From assembly GCA_004556745.1 (NCBI GenBank), contig SFFY01000027.1, positions 1 through 54,090 of the forward strand: DNA of 54,090 nucleotides, given 5' to 3'. The stretch comes from Bacteroidales bacterium (GTDB taxonomy: Bacteria; Bacteroidota; Bacteroidia; Bacteroidales; Bacteroidaceae). Below are positions 43,117-50,350 of this stretch, piece by piece. Below the pieces are notes generated by a model. It was not told where the DNA came from. It searched no databases and was given only the letters and a program-made list of their open reading frames with translations. A program made the translations under genes and the position numbers. Position 1 is the first letter of the stretch. Every line of letters begins with the position of its first letter.

Positions 43117-43148
43117 TTTGGTGAAACGGGGTTTTCGTCTTATCTTTG
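43117..43148 (+). promoter_or_regulatory. Orphan consensus promoter
   Basis: TTTG (43117-43120), a 20-bp spacer and TATCTTTG (43141-43148) match the consensus. Transcription would start about 43155, inside or just before the following terminator hairpin, so no gene is driven. Confidence 0.6.
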
Positions 43149-43155
43149 CATCAGC

Positions 43156-43195
43156 AAAAAGAGGAAGAGCGCAGGCTTTTCCTCTTTTCTTGTTT
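43156..43195 (+). terminator. Terminator hairpin directly after the orphan promoter
   Basis: AAAAGAGGAA pairs with TTCCTCTTTT around a ~12-nt loop, followed by CTTGTTTTT. Confidence 0.65.
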
Positions 43196-43202
43196 TTGGG
43201 GC

Positions 43203-43290
43203 AAACTATCTTATATGAGCGCAAAAACTATCCTATATGACCGTAAAAATTATAAGCAGGATAGTGAAAATTTGCTCCTTTATAGTTTTT
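43203..43290. repeat. Family A right-arm remnant
   Basis: AAACTATC(T/C)TATATGA occurs at 43203 and 43225, then AAAATTATAAGC at 43246 and AAAATTTGC at 43267, a 21-22-bp period as in family A right arms. There is no dyad core, so this is a fragment or a decayed copy. Confidence 0.55.
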
Positions 43291-43409
43291 ACGATGTGCT
43301 TGAAAGTAGAAATCACCTTGATTTTCGTAGAAATTTTCTCGGAGCAAATTTCCGCTTTCTTAATTATCCATAAATCTTCGCGCCGCGCTGCCTTAACGAT
43401 TGCAAACGC

Positions 43410-43443
43410 GCCGTTCCACGCTCTGCGCAGAGCGTGGAACGGC
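43410..43443. repeat. Perfect 34-bp palindrome
   Basis: GCCGTTCCACGCTCTGC is followed directly by its exact reverse complement, with no loop. No T run follows on either side, so it is not an ordinary terminator. Confidence 0.85.
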
Positions 43444-43540
43444 ATTAACAAGATTTGCCTTTCTCGAAAGGAGAGACGAAACCATACGACAAGGAATAAG
43501 CCGTCCATATGGCGCACCGCAAAAAAATAGCACTTGCCTA

Positions 43541-43571
43541 TTTGCCATATAAGAAAATGTTTATAACTTTG
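43541..43571 (+). promoter_or_regulatory. Consensus promoter of SRP RNA and tRNA-Thr
   Basis: TTTG (43541-43544), a 19-bp spacer and TAACTTTG (43564-43571) match the Bacteroidota consensus exactly, about 24 bp before the SRP RNA. Confidence 0.85.
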
Positions 43572-43594
43572 CAGCGCAAAACCAAAAAGTTACA

Positions 43595-43692
43595 TGGGTA
43601 AGTGCTGTACGGCCAGCTCCCTTCGAATCCTCCAGGGCTTGACCGCAGCAAAGGTAGTTGGTTGTAGCGGCGCGATGCAGTGAGCTTACCCA
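43595..43692 (+). ncRNA. ffs: Signal recognition particle RNA (4.5S-type, small)
   Basis: This 98-nt RNA is closed by TGGGTAAG / CTTACCCA and contains the Bacteroidota SRP core: GGCCAGCTCCC, CGAATCCTCCAGGG, CTTGACCGCAGCAAAGGTAG. It folds as one long hairpin that binds Ffh and guides ribosomes to the membrane. It is followed by tRNA-Thr after only 3 nt, so one transcript must be processed into both. Confidence 0.9.
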
Positions 43693-43695
43693 CCC

Positions 43696-43769
43696 GCCTC
43701 TTTAGCTCAGTTGGCCAGAGCACGTGATTTGTAATCTCGGGGTCGTTGGTTCGAATCCGACAAGAGGCT
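43696..43769 (+). tRNA. tRNA-Thr (TGT anticodon)
   Basis: Acceptor GCCTCTT pairs perfectly with AAGAGGC. The anticodon loop TTTGTAA gives TGT. The T arm is GTCGTTGGTTCGAATCCGAC. CCA is not encoded. Confidence 0.95.
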
Positions 43770-43773
43770 CGAA

Positions 43774-43828
43774 AGAAAAGAAGATGCACAGAGAAAGTTT
43801 ATCCCTCGCGTCTTCTTTTCTTTTTTTA
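43774..43828 (+). terminator. Terminator of the SRP RNA-tRNA-Thr transcript
   Basis: The 11-bp stem AGAAAAGAAGA / TCTTCTTTTCT is followed by TTTTTTATT. It ends 24 bp before the engB start. Confidence 0.8.
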
Positions 43829-43851
43829 TTCTCAAAATAACCGACAGCCTT

Positions 43852-44454
43852 ATGATAATAAAGGACGCAAAATTCATAATCAGCAATAGCCGCGCAGACA
43901 TGTGCCCCAAGCACGACCGCCCGGAATATGCCTTTATAGGGCGCAGCAATGTGGGCAAGAGCAGCCTCATCAACATGCTTACAGGCAGAAAGGCCCTTGC
44001 CAAAACTTCGTCTACCCCAGGCAAAACGCTCCTTATCAACCATTTCCTGATCAACAACGACTGGTATCTTGTGGACCTCCCGGGCTACGGCTACGCGCAG
44101 CGCGGCAAGTCGGAAATGTCGAAACTGAAAAGTCTGATTGAACACTATGTGCTGGAACGCGAAGAACTGACCTGCCTCTTCGTGCTCATTGACTCGCGCC
44201 ACGAGCTGCAAGCAAAGGACGCGGAGTTCATTCGCCTGCTTGGCGAGAACGGCGTGCCTTTCGGCATTATCTTTACAAAGGCTGACAAACTGAGTAAAAC
44301 GGCCGCCAAGAATAATGTGGAGAACATTTGCAAAGCACTCTCGGAGGAATGGGAAGAACTGCCGCCCTACTTCGTGACGAGCAGCGCCACGGGACTTGGC
44401 AAGGACGAGGTGCTCGGCTTTATAGACGATTGCAACAAAACGACCAACGAATAA
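43852..44454 (+). CDS. engB: Ribosome biogenesis GTPase EngB (YihA/YsxC)
   Basis: The 200-residue GTPase needed for 50S subunit assembly shows G1 FIGRSNVGKSSLINML (about 27-42), G2 TSSTPGKT, G3 LVDLPGYGYA (DxPG), G4 FTKADK and G5 SSATGLG. Full length and intact. It is 35 bp upstream of the histidine kinase gene and probably co-transcribed with it. Confidence 0.97.
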   Translation: MIIKDAKFIISNSRADMCPKHDRPEYAFIGRSNVGKSSLINMLTGRKALAKTSSTPGKTLLINHFLINNDWYLVDLPGYGYAQRGKSEMSKLKSLIEHYVLEREELTCLFVLIDSRHELQAKDAEFIRLLGENGVPFGIIFTKADKLSKTAAKNNVENICKALSEEWEELPPYFVTSSATGLGKDEVLGFIDDCNKTTNE

Positions 44455-44489
44455 GGCTGCTTGTTTTCACCTGATTAAGCAATAACAAA

Positions 44490-45650
44490 ATGCTTTGGAC
44501 CGACCGATTCAGAACGATTAACACCATTATCGTCATCGCTGCCCTGATTACGGCGGCGGCGTCGCTCGTGGTATCGCACCTGCTGACGCGCGACCTCGCT
44601 CGCGAAGAGGTGCGAAAGGTTGAGGTGTGGGCTGAAGCGATGCGCTCGCTGATTGCCGCCGACGAGAACACCGACCTCAACCTCGTGCTGAAAGTGGTGA
44701 ACAGCAACACGACCATTCCCATCGTAGTGCTCGACGGGCAAAACGAAATTCTCGCCTCACGCAACATCAAGCCCTCACTCGGCACGGACTCTCTGACCTT
44801 TATCCGCGAGCAGGCCAGCGAGATGCGCCAAAGCGGCCACGCCATGCAGATGAATCTTTCGCAGACAGACGGCGGCGAGGCGGACACTATATATATATGT
44901 TACGGCGAGTCGAGCCTGCTGAAACGCCTGGCGGTTTATCCCTACGTGCAACTCGGCGTTGCCGCGCTGTTTCTGCTGCTCGTGGTTTTTGCGCTCTCGG
45001 CCTTCAAGCGTGCGGAACAAAACAGGGTGTGGGTGGGGCTTTCGCGCGAAACGGCACACCAACTCGGAACCCCTATTTCCTCGCTCATGGCATGGAGCGA
45101 AGTGCTGAAAGAAAGCCACCCCGACGACCCGCTCCTGCCGGAAATGGACAAAGACATCGGGCGGCTGCAACTTATCGCCGAGCGTTTTTCAAAAATCGGC
45201 TCGGAGCCGGAACTGCACGTGGCAGACCTGCGCCCGCTGGTGGCGCGGGCGGTGGACTATATGGCACGCCGCACGCCCCACAACGTCACCATCACGGCAC
45301 CCGCCGCTGCACACCCTCTGCCGGTACGCGTGAACGAGCCGCTCTTCGAGTGGGTGATAGAAAATCTCTGCAAGAACGCCGTGGACGCCATGCCGCAAGG
45401 CGGTAGCATCACGCTCACCCTCTCCGCTGTATCGACTGGTACGCTGCTCGAAGTGACGGATACGGGCAAGGGTATTCCCAAAAAGCATTTCAAGAGTGTG
45501 TTCAAGCCCGGCTTCACTACGAAGAAGCGCGGCTGGGGCTTGGGTCTGTCGCTCGCCAAACGCATTGTCGAGAAATACCATAACGGACGCATCTACGTGA
45601 AAAGCAGCGAAGTGGGCAAAGGCACTACCTTCGCGATAGAGATGTCTTAA
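44490..45650 (+). CDS. Orphan sensor histidine kinase
   Basis: The 386-residue protein has two membrane spans (about 13-30 and 150-170) around a ~115-residue periplasmic sensor domain. The H box is SRETAHQLGTPISSLMAWSE (His about 190). The N box is ENLCKNAVDAM, followed by VTDTGKGIPKKHFKSVFKPGFTTK and GWGLGLSLAKRIVEKYH (G boxes). The unusual AHQLGTP H box belongs to a Bacteroidota kinase group. No response regulator is in the window, so partner and signal are unknown. It ends at a strong bidirectional terminator shared with gapA. Confidence 0.94.
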   Translation: MLWTDRFRTINTIIVIAALITAAASLVVSHLLTRDLAREEVRKVEVWAEAMRSLIAADENTDLNLVLKVVNSNTTIPIVVLDGQNEILASRNIKPSLGTDSLTFIREQASEMRQSGHAMQMNLSQTDGGEADTIYICYGESSLLKRLAVYPYVQLGVAALFLLLVVFALSAFKRAEQNRVWVGLSRETAHQLGTPISSLMAWSEVLKESHPDDPLLPEMDKDIGRLQLIAERFSKIGSEPELHVADLRPLVARAVDYMARRTPHNVTITAPAAAHPLPVRVNEPLFEWVIENLCKNAVDAMPQGGSITLTLSAVSTGTLLEVTDTGKGIPKKHFKSVFKPGFTTKKRGWGLGLSLAKRIVEKYHNGRIYVKSSEVGKGTTFAIEMS

Positions 45651-45678
45651 AAAAAGTATTTTGAATAAGCCAAAAAGC

Positions 45679-45716
45679 AAAGAGGATGCACTCCGCGGAG
45701 TGCATCCTCTTTTTAG
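45679..45716. terminator. Bidirectional terminator between the histidine kinase and gapA
   Basis: A perfect 34-bp palindrome (AAAGAGGATGCACTCCG and its reverse complement) is flanked by TT on the plus side and by TTG/CTTTTTG on the minus side. It serves two convergent genes. Confidence 0.85.
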
Positions 45717-45745
45717 CTTTCAGAAACAAAGTTCTAAGAACGCGA

Positions 45746-46756
45746 TTAAGCGTTAACCTTAGCCATGTGGGCGATGAGTTCGAGAACCTTGTTAGAGTAG
45801 CCGATTTCGTTGTCGTACCAAGAAACTACCTTAACGAAAGTGTCGGTGAGAGCGATACCAGCCTTAGCGTCGAAGATAGACGTGCGGGTGTCTCCGAGGA
45901 AGTCGCTGGAAACGACTGCGTCTTCCGTGTAGCCGAGTACGCCTTTGAGTTCGCCTTCAGAAGCCTCCTTCATAGCGGCGCAGATTTCAGCGTAAGTAGC
46001 GGGCTTAGCGAGGTTCACGGTGAGGTCAACAACAGAAACGTCAAGAGTCGGAACGCGCATAGACATACCGGTGAGTTTGCCGTTGAGCTCGGGGATAACC
46101 TTACCTACAGCCTTAGCAGCACCCGTAGAAGAGGGGATGATGTTGCCGCTGGCAGCGCGACCGCCGCGCCAGTCCTTCATAGAGGGACCGTCTACGGTCT
46201 TCTGCGTAGCCGTGGTGGAGTGAACCGTCGTCATGAGGCCGTCGGTGATACCGAACTTGTCGTGAAGCACCTTAGCGATAGGAGCAAGGCAGTTGGTGGT
46301 GCAGGAAGCGTTAGAAACGAACTGAGTACCCTTAACGTACTTGTCGAAGTTTACGCCGCAAACGAACATGGGGGTGTCGTCCTTGGAGGGAGCAGACATA
46401 ACCACGTACTTAGCACCAGCTTCGATGTGTGCCTGTGCCTTCTCTTTGGTGAGGAAAAGACCCGTAGATTCAACTACGTATTCTGCTTCCACTTCGTTCC
46501 ACTTCAGATCAGCCGGATTGCGCTCTGCAGTTACGCGGATTTCCTTACCGTTAACGATGAGCTTGCTGTTCTCAACGTCAGCCTCGATAGTGCCTTCGAA
46601 CTGGCCGTGCATGGTGTCATACTTCAGCATGTATGCCAAGTAGTCTACCGGGCAAAGGTCGTTGATACCTACAATCTGAATGTCGCTGCGGTTCTGAGCG
46701 GCGCGGAATACGAAACGGCCGATACGACCGAAACCGTTAATACCTACTTTAATCAT
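45746..46756 (-). CDS. gapA: Glyceraldehyde-3-phosphate dehydrogenase, type I
   Basis: The 336-residue glycolytic enzyme shows the NAD-binding GINGFGRIGRFVFRAA, the active-site SNASCTTNCLAPIAKVLH (Cys about 154), STTATQKTVDGPS, GRAASGNIIPSSTGAAKAVG and SWYDNEIGYSNKV. It has its own -7 box about 120 bp upstream, divergent from mscL. Codon use is visibly more biased than its neighbours, as expected for a highly expressed gene. Confidence 0.98.
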   Translation of the reverse strand: MIKVGINGFGRIGRFVFRAAQNRSDIQIVGINDLCPVDYLAYMLKYDTMHGQFEGTIEADVENSKLIVNGKEIRVTAERNPADLKWNEVEAEYVVESTGLFLTKEKAQAHIEAGAKYVVMSAPSKDDTPMFVCGVNFDKYVKGTQFVSNASCTTNCLAPIAKVLHDKFGITDGLMTTVHSTTATQKTVDGPSMKDWRGGRAASGNIIPSSTGAAKAVGKVIPELNGKLTGMSMRVPTLDVSVVDLTVNLAKPATYAEICAAMKEASEGELKGVLGYTEDAVVSSDFLGDTRTSIFDAKAGIALTDTFVKVVSWYDNEIGYSNKVLELIAHMAKVNA

Positions 46757-46875
46757 GATGTTTTAATTGAAAAATAAACAGTTAAAATGGTTAATATTCA
46801 AATTTATTCTCTCTGTGGAAGCGGCTGATACGGCAAAGTATGAGTTACCATATATGATTTTTGCCTTTTCCAACG

Positions 46876-46883
46876 CAAAAGTA
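46876..46883 (-). promoter_or_regulatory. -7 box of gapA
   Basis: TACTTTTG on the minus strand fits TAnnTTTG, about 120 bp before the gapA start, back to back with the mscL promoter. Confidence 0.55.
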
Positions 46884-46895
46884 CAAATTTGTTTT

Positions 46896-46903
46896 TATTT
46901 TTG
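46896..46903 (+). promoter_or_regulatory. -7 box of mscL
   Basis: TATTTTTG fits TAnnTTTG, 34 bp before the mscL start. This excludes the more upstream in-frame ATG at 46889. Confidence 0.55.
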
Positions 46904-46936
46904 CACGTGATAAAACGTATAAAAAATAACTTTCTT

Positions 46937-47365
46937 ATGGGAAAAACGAAATTTTTGCAAGAATTCAAGGAATTTGCAGTAAAAGGAAACGCCATTGACA
47001 TGGCTGTCGGCGTAATTGTAGGCGGCGCGTTCGGAAAAATCGTAACGTCGATCGTCAACGACCTCGTGATGCCGCCGATTGGCTGGCTGACAGGCGGCGT
47101 GAACTTCACAGACCTGAAATTGCTCATCGGAACTAAGGTTGCCGAAGACGGAACTGTGTCGGAGGTGACGCTCAACTACGGTGCGTTTCTGCAAACCTGC
47201 CTCGACTTCCTTATTATCTCTTTCTGCGTGTTCCTGATGGTGCGCGCGCTGATGAAACTCAAGCGCAAGAAGGAAGAAGTTCCCGCGCCTCCCGCCGAGC
47301 CGAAGCCCACGCGTGAAGAAGAACTGCTCGCCGAAATCCGCGACCTTTTGAAGGAGAAAAAGTAA
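46937..47365 (+). CDS. mscL: Large-conductance mechanosensitive channel
   Basis: Start at 46937 gives MGKTKFLQEFKEFAVKGNAIDMAVGVIVGGAFGKIV, the MscL N-terminal helix and TM1 with the gating GxxxG-like face, and 142 residues. TM2 is CLDFLIISFCVFLMVRALMK, followed by a cytoplasmic charged helix ending LLAEIRDLLKEKK. MscL is a homopentamer that opens on extreme membrane tension during osmotic down-shock. It is monocistronic with a shared downstream terminator. Confidence 0.97.
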   Translation: MGKTKFLQEFKEFAVKGNAIDMAVGVIVGGAFGKIVTSIVNDLVMPPIGWLTGGVNFTDLKLLIGTKVAEDGTVSEVTLNYGAFLQTCLDFLIISFCVFLMVRALMKLKRKKEEVPAPPAEPKPTREEELLAEIRDLLKEKK

Positions 47366-47384
47366 TATTTTGAAACATACCAAT

Positions 47385-47424
47385 GCCGGCTGTATCGTTA
47401 AGCGTTTCGATACAGCCGGCTTTG
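47385..47424. terminator. Bidirectional terminator between mscL and the glycosyltransferase cluster
   Basis: A perfect 13-bp stem GCCGGCTGTATCG / CGATACAGCCGGC with a 10-nt loop is followed by TTTGTTT on the plus strand. It also lies 6 bp past the stop of the minus-strand glycosyltransferase. Confidence 0.8.
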
Positions 47425-47425
47425 T

Positions 47426-48352
47426 TTATCTGTATAGCCAGAGCGTGTGCAGGAATAGCCGCCGCGCAGCTTTGCCGATGTGTTTGCTATAAGCGTAGAA
47501 GAGTCTGAGGAAAAAGCATTGCCGCCGCCCTGCTCCATCAAAAGCTTCTCGGGCCAAGTCGTCTGCCTGCCGGCGGTTGCCCTCGCGCCAAATCTCTCCG
47601 GCAATCGCCAACTTCTGCCCCCGAAGCGCGGCGCGGGAGGAAGCATCGCCAGAAACAAGTTTTGCCACAGCTTCCAAGGCGGGACGGGTGCAGTTGAGCG
47701 TTGCGCTGGCAGAAGCCCCCGTGAGACTGGCGGGGTGCTGGTAGATGCGGTGATATTTTTTCTTTTTAAGCCACACTATCTTGGGGTGAAGCGTCAGCAG
47801 GCGCACGCCAAGTTCCCAGTCGTCCCAGCGAAACACGTTTCCGTTCCAGCCACCTGCATTTTTCATGAAATCTGTGCGCAGGAAGAGGCTTTGCGTGGGA
47901 TAGGTGGCGGTGAGTATTTGGGCGGGAATGCTCGCACTGCGCACAATGCGGCGCGGACGCTTGCGGCCACCGGGGAAAGTTACCACTGTTTGCGCCGCCA
48001 CGATGTCGGGCAACCCGCAGGCGCGGGCCTTTGCCACGGCATCTGAAATGAAATCGGGCGACATCTTGTCGTCAGAGTCGAAGAAATAGACATACTCCCC
48101 TTTCGCCGCCGCCAGTCCCTTGTTGCGTGCCGAAGCGGCGCCCGCCTTTTCTTCTTGGAGCAGCAGCACCTCAAAATCTTCCGCGTTGTATTTTTCAGAA
48201 AACGCCTTGCAAATCTCGGGCGAAGCATCTTGCGAACCATTGTCCACAAGCACCGCCTGCAGCGGCCTATGCGTCTGCTGCTGCACCGTGGCGAGCGTCT
48301 TTTCGAGAAAGGCGGCGCGGTTGAGATAAGGGATTACAATGGTTACGAGCAT
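47426..48352 (-). CDS. Glycosyltransferase family 2
   Basis: The 308-residue GT-A enzyme starts MLVTIVIPYLNRAAFLEKTL and has LQAVLVDNGSQDASPEI, ARNKGLAAAKGEYVYFFDSDDKMSPDF (DSD metal site) and WDDWELGVRLLT (ED-W acceptor region). GT2 enzymes add sugars from nucleotide donors to cell-surface glycans in the cytoplasm. It is the last gene of the minus-strand sugar cluster, about 25 bp past the previous stop. A GTG two codons upstream is an alternative start. Donor and acceptor are not predictable. Confidence 0.93.
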   Translation of the reverse strand: MLVTIVIPYLNRAAFLEKTLATVQQQTHRPLQAVLVDNGSQDASPEICKAFSEKYNAEDFEVLLLQEEKAGAASARNKGLAAAKGEYVYFFDSDDKMSPDFISDAVAKARACGLPDIVAAQTVVTFPGGRKRPRRIVRSASIPAQILTATYPTQSLFLRTDFMKNAGGWNGNVFRWDDWELGVRLLTLHPKIVWLKKKKYHRIYQHPASLTGASASATLNCTRPALEAVAKLVSGDASSRAALRGQKLAIAGEIWREGNRRQADDLAREAFDGAGRRQCFFLRLFYAYSKHIGKAARRLFLHTLWLYR

Positions 48353-48376
48353 CGGCACGATAACGGGGAATAAGCT

Positions 48377-49180
48377 TTAACGGGTAAATTTTAGGTAGAA
48401 AATGCCCCACATCATATCGTAAAGGGCTCTGATGCGCTGCCCCACACTGGCTTTGCCTTGCACGGCAGCGAATTTGAGGCAGCGGAGCGTTGCGCCAAGG
48501 GGGCCATGCATATAGCACAGCACCGCGCCTTTGGCACGCCGCACTCTCGGGTCTTCCCAAAAGCGGTCGCCAGTGGTTGCGCCGCGGGTGGTCACGATGA
48601 CTTGCGGCGTATAGAGGATGCGGCAACAGCCGCGCGATGCCTGTTCCAAGAATAATTCTTCCTCACCGCAACCTAAATACTCCGCGCCCAAGCCGAAACG
48701 CTCGTCGAAGCGCGGCAGGGAAGCGCAGCGGCGCAGCACGATGTCGCACGAACTGAAACTGCAACCGCGCGGCCGCCCTGCATAGGTGCAGGGCGCAGCG
48801 GGATAGTTTTTCAAAAGCCTGCCCTCGGGCGCGGCTGCCTGAAAGAGCAGGATGCCTGCCTCGGGGTGCGCGGCAGCGGCGGCAAGGAGGCGGTCGAAAT
48901 ACTCATATATATATATATTGTCTGCGTCCGCCAAAATCAAAAGGTCGCCCGTTGCGTTGGCAAGGGCGAAATTCCTGTTTTTAGAAAGTCCTATGCTTTT
49001 GTGTGCCAGTATCTTCACATCTTCCCGTTGGAGCAATTCGCCAGGTGCGTTTTGTTCCTCCCCTCCCCTTTGCTGCCATGCCACGAGATACGTCACGTCG
49101 GGGCGCGGCTGCGGCAGATGCGCCGCAATGTGCCGTATGTCGCCGTCCAACACGCAATAGAGTACCTCGATCTTGGGCAT
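48377..49180 (-). CDS. Glycosyltransferase family 2-like (paralogue of the next gene upstream)
   Basis: The 267-residue protein starts MPKIEVLYCVLDGDIRHIA. The donor-binding and metal region is GLSKNRNFALANATGDLLILADADNIYIYEYF. Other motifs are LLKNYPAAPC, RFDERFGLGAEYLGCGEEELFLEQASRG and KGAVLCYMHGPLGATLRCLKF. The order and wording of these segments match the gene at 49187, so the two arose by duplication. The GEEE motif replaces the usual GT2 ED-W/ED-Y. Stop and start of neighbours are 6 bp apart, so all are co-transcribed. Confidence 0.88.
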   Translation of the reverse strand: MPKIEVLYCVLDGDIRHIAAHLPQPRPDVTYLVAWQQRGGEEQNAPGELLQREDVKILAHKSIGLSKNRNFALANATGDLLILADADNIYIYEYFDRLLAAAAAHPEAGILLFQAAAPEGRLLKNYPAAPCTYAGRPRGCSFSSCDIVLRRCASLPRFDERFGLGAEYLGCGEEELFLEQASRGCCRILYTPQVIVTTRGATTGDRFWEDPRVRRAKGAVLCYMHGPLGATLRCLKFAAVQGKASVGQRIRALYDMMWGIFYLKFTR

Positions 49181-49186
49181 GGCTTT

Positions 49187-49996
49187 TTACGACTGGGTGC
49201 GTTTCATGTAGCGAATGCCTTCTGCCAGATGCCGCATCATGGGCACGAAATGGCAAAGCCCGCTGCGCGCGCCTTTGAAGGCGAACTTAAAGCAGATCCA
49301 CCACGCCGTGGGGCCGTGAAGGTAGTAAGTGATCGCGCCGCGCGAGCGTTGCACGCCGGCATCTACATATACGAGCGACTTTTTCAGGAGCGTGGAGGTT
49401 TCGATTATTTTCTCGGGGAAATAGCGCATGTTCAGACCGGCGCGAACGGCATCTTCCATCCAAATTTCTTCTTCACCGCAGGTGAGGAACTTGGTGCCGA
49501 GACCGAAGCGCTCGTCGAAGCGCATTCTGCCTTGCACCTTGCGGCGGCGACACACCATTTCGAGGGCGGAGATGCTGTAAGTCTTGGGCATTCCTTTAAG
49601 CACACAAGGCTCGTCGGGGTAGTTTTTAAGTTTTTTGCCCGTATAAGTGGTGGCGGTAAAGAAGGCCGCGTCCATGTCATCGTATTGCTCGAAGGCGCGA
49701 AACACGGTGTCGAACGTTTCGGGCAGCAGGTGCGAGTCGTCATCGGCAAACATTATGAGGTCGGCGGTGGCTTTCTCGATGGCAAGGTTGCGGTTGGCAG
49801 AAAGCCCCTGCCCGTTGTATCGGAATATCTGCACGTCGCTGCGCTGCGTGAGTTTTTCGGGAATAAGGTCGAGGTAACGCTCGTCGGTGTACTGGTACGA
49901 CACGATGTAGCGCACGTTCTCGCAGGGCGGAAGCAAGACTTCCTGCACGCGGACGATGCCTTTGTTGAGTGAGCAGATGAGAACTTCTAAAGTCAT
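49187..49996 (-). CDS. Glycosyltransferase family 2-like (paralogue of the next gene downstream)
   Basis: Start at 49996 gives MTLEVLICSLNKGIVRVQEVL and 269 residues; an upstream start would run into the palindromic element E. Motifs are GLSANRNLAIEKATADLIMFADDDSHL (DDD metal site), KKLKNYPDEPC, RFDERFGLGTKFLTCGEEEIWMEDAVRAG and SRGAITYYLHGPTAWWICFKF. It is the first of three GTs that follow the FdtB-like gene and a clear paralogue of the 48377 gene. Confidence 0.88.
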   Translation of the reverse strand: MTLEVLICSLNKGIVRVQEVLLPPCENVRYIVSYQYTDERYLDLIPEKLTQRSDVQIFRYNGQGLSANRNLAIEKATADLIMFADDDSHLLPETFDTVFRAFEQYDDMDAAFFTATTYTGKKLKNYPDEPCVLKGMPKTYSISALEMVCRRRKVQGRMRFDERFGLGTKFLTCGEEEIWMEDAVRAGLNMRYFPEKIIETSTLLKKSLVYVDAGVQRSRGAITYYLHGPTAWWICFKFAFKGARSGLCHFVPMMRHLAEGIRYMKRTQS

Positions 49997-50049
49997 GGTA
50001 TTGAGGGGAATTGAGGAGGTGCGATGTGATTTTAGGAATGGATTATAGA

Positions 50050-50335
50050 TTGATGCGGCCTGTAAGGCCAAATGCTGCAATCAGCCCGGGGCAACGCCCA
50101 GGGTAGGCGCGATGTATTGATTAAAGTGTTGCGCTCTGTAAGAGCAGCCTGCTTTATGAGGGGCAACGCCCCGCGTGACGTTTTGGGTTTCGCGCTTCAG
50201 GCGCGATGCATTTTTGCGCCGTCGGCACAAAAATGCGAATGTTTTGCTTGCTGACCGCGTTTCCCAGGGCGTTGCCCTGGGCTATGGGCAGCAATTGGGC
50301 TTACAGCCCGCCCCAAGGAAAGCCATTGTAACAGG
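50050..50335. repeat. Element E: cluster of hairpins with constant loops and varying stems
   Basis: Small dyads are GGCC-TGTAA-GGCC (50057), GCTC-TGTAA-GAGC (50133), GCGC-TTCAG-GCGC (50192) and GGGC-TTACA-GCCC (50307, loop inverted). A second type is GGGGC-AAC-GCCC (about 50088), GGGGC-AAC-GCCCC (about 50160) and CCCAGGGC-GTT-GCCCTGGG (50273-50291). Loops are conserved while the stem bases change in pairs. It fills the gap between the FdtB-like gene and the first glycosyltransferase. I see no gene in it. Confidence 0.75.
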
Positions 50336-50350
50336 ACGCTTCGCCTACTG

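Larger units (their letters stand above)
43015..43563. other. Gene-poor region between hxlR and the SRP RNA
   Basis: No gene is seen. It holds, in order, a promoter directly joined to a terminator hairpin (43117-43195), a fragment of the family A right arm (43203-43290), a perfect 34-bp palindrome (43410-43443) and the SRP RNA promoter. It looks like a graveyard of deleted elements. Confidence 0.6.
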
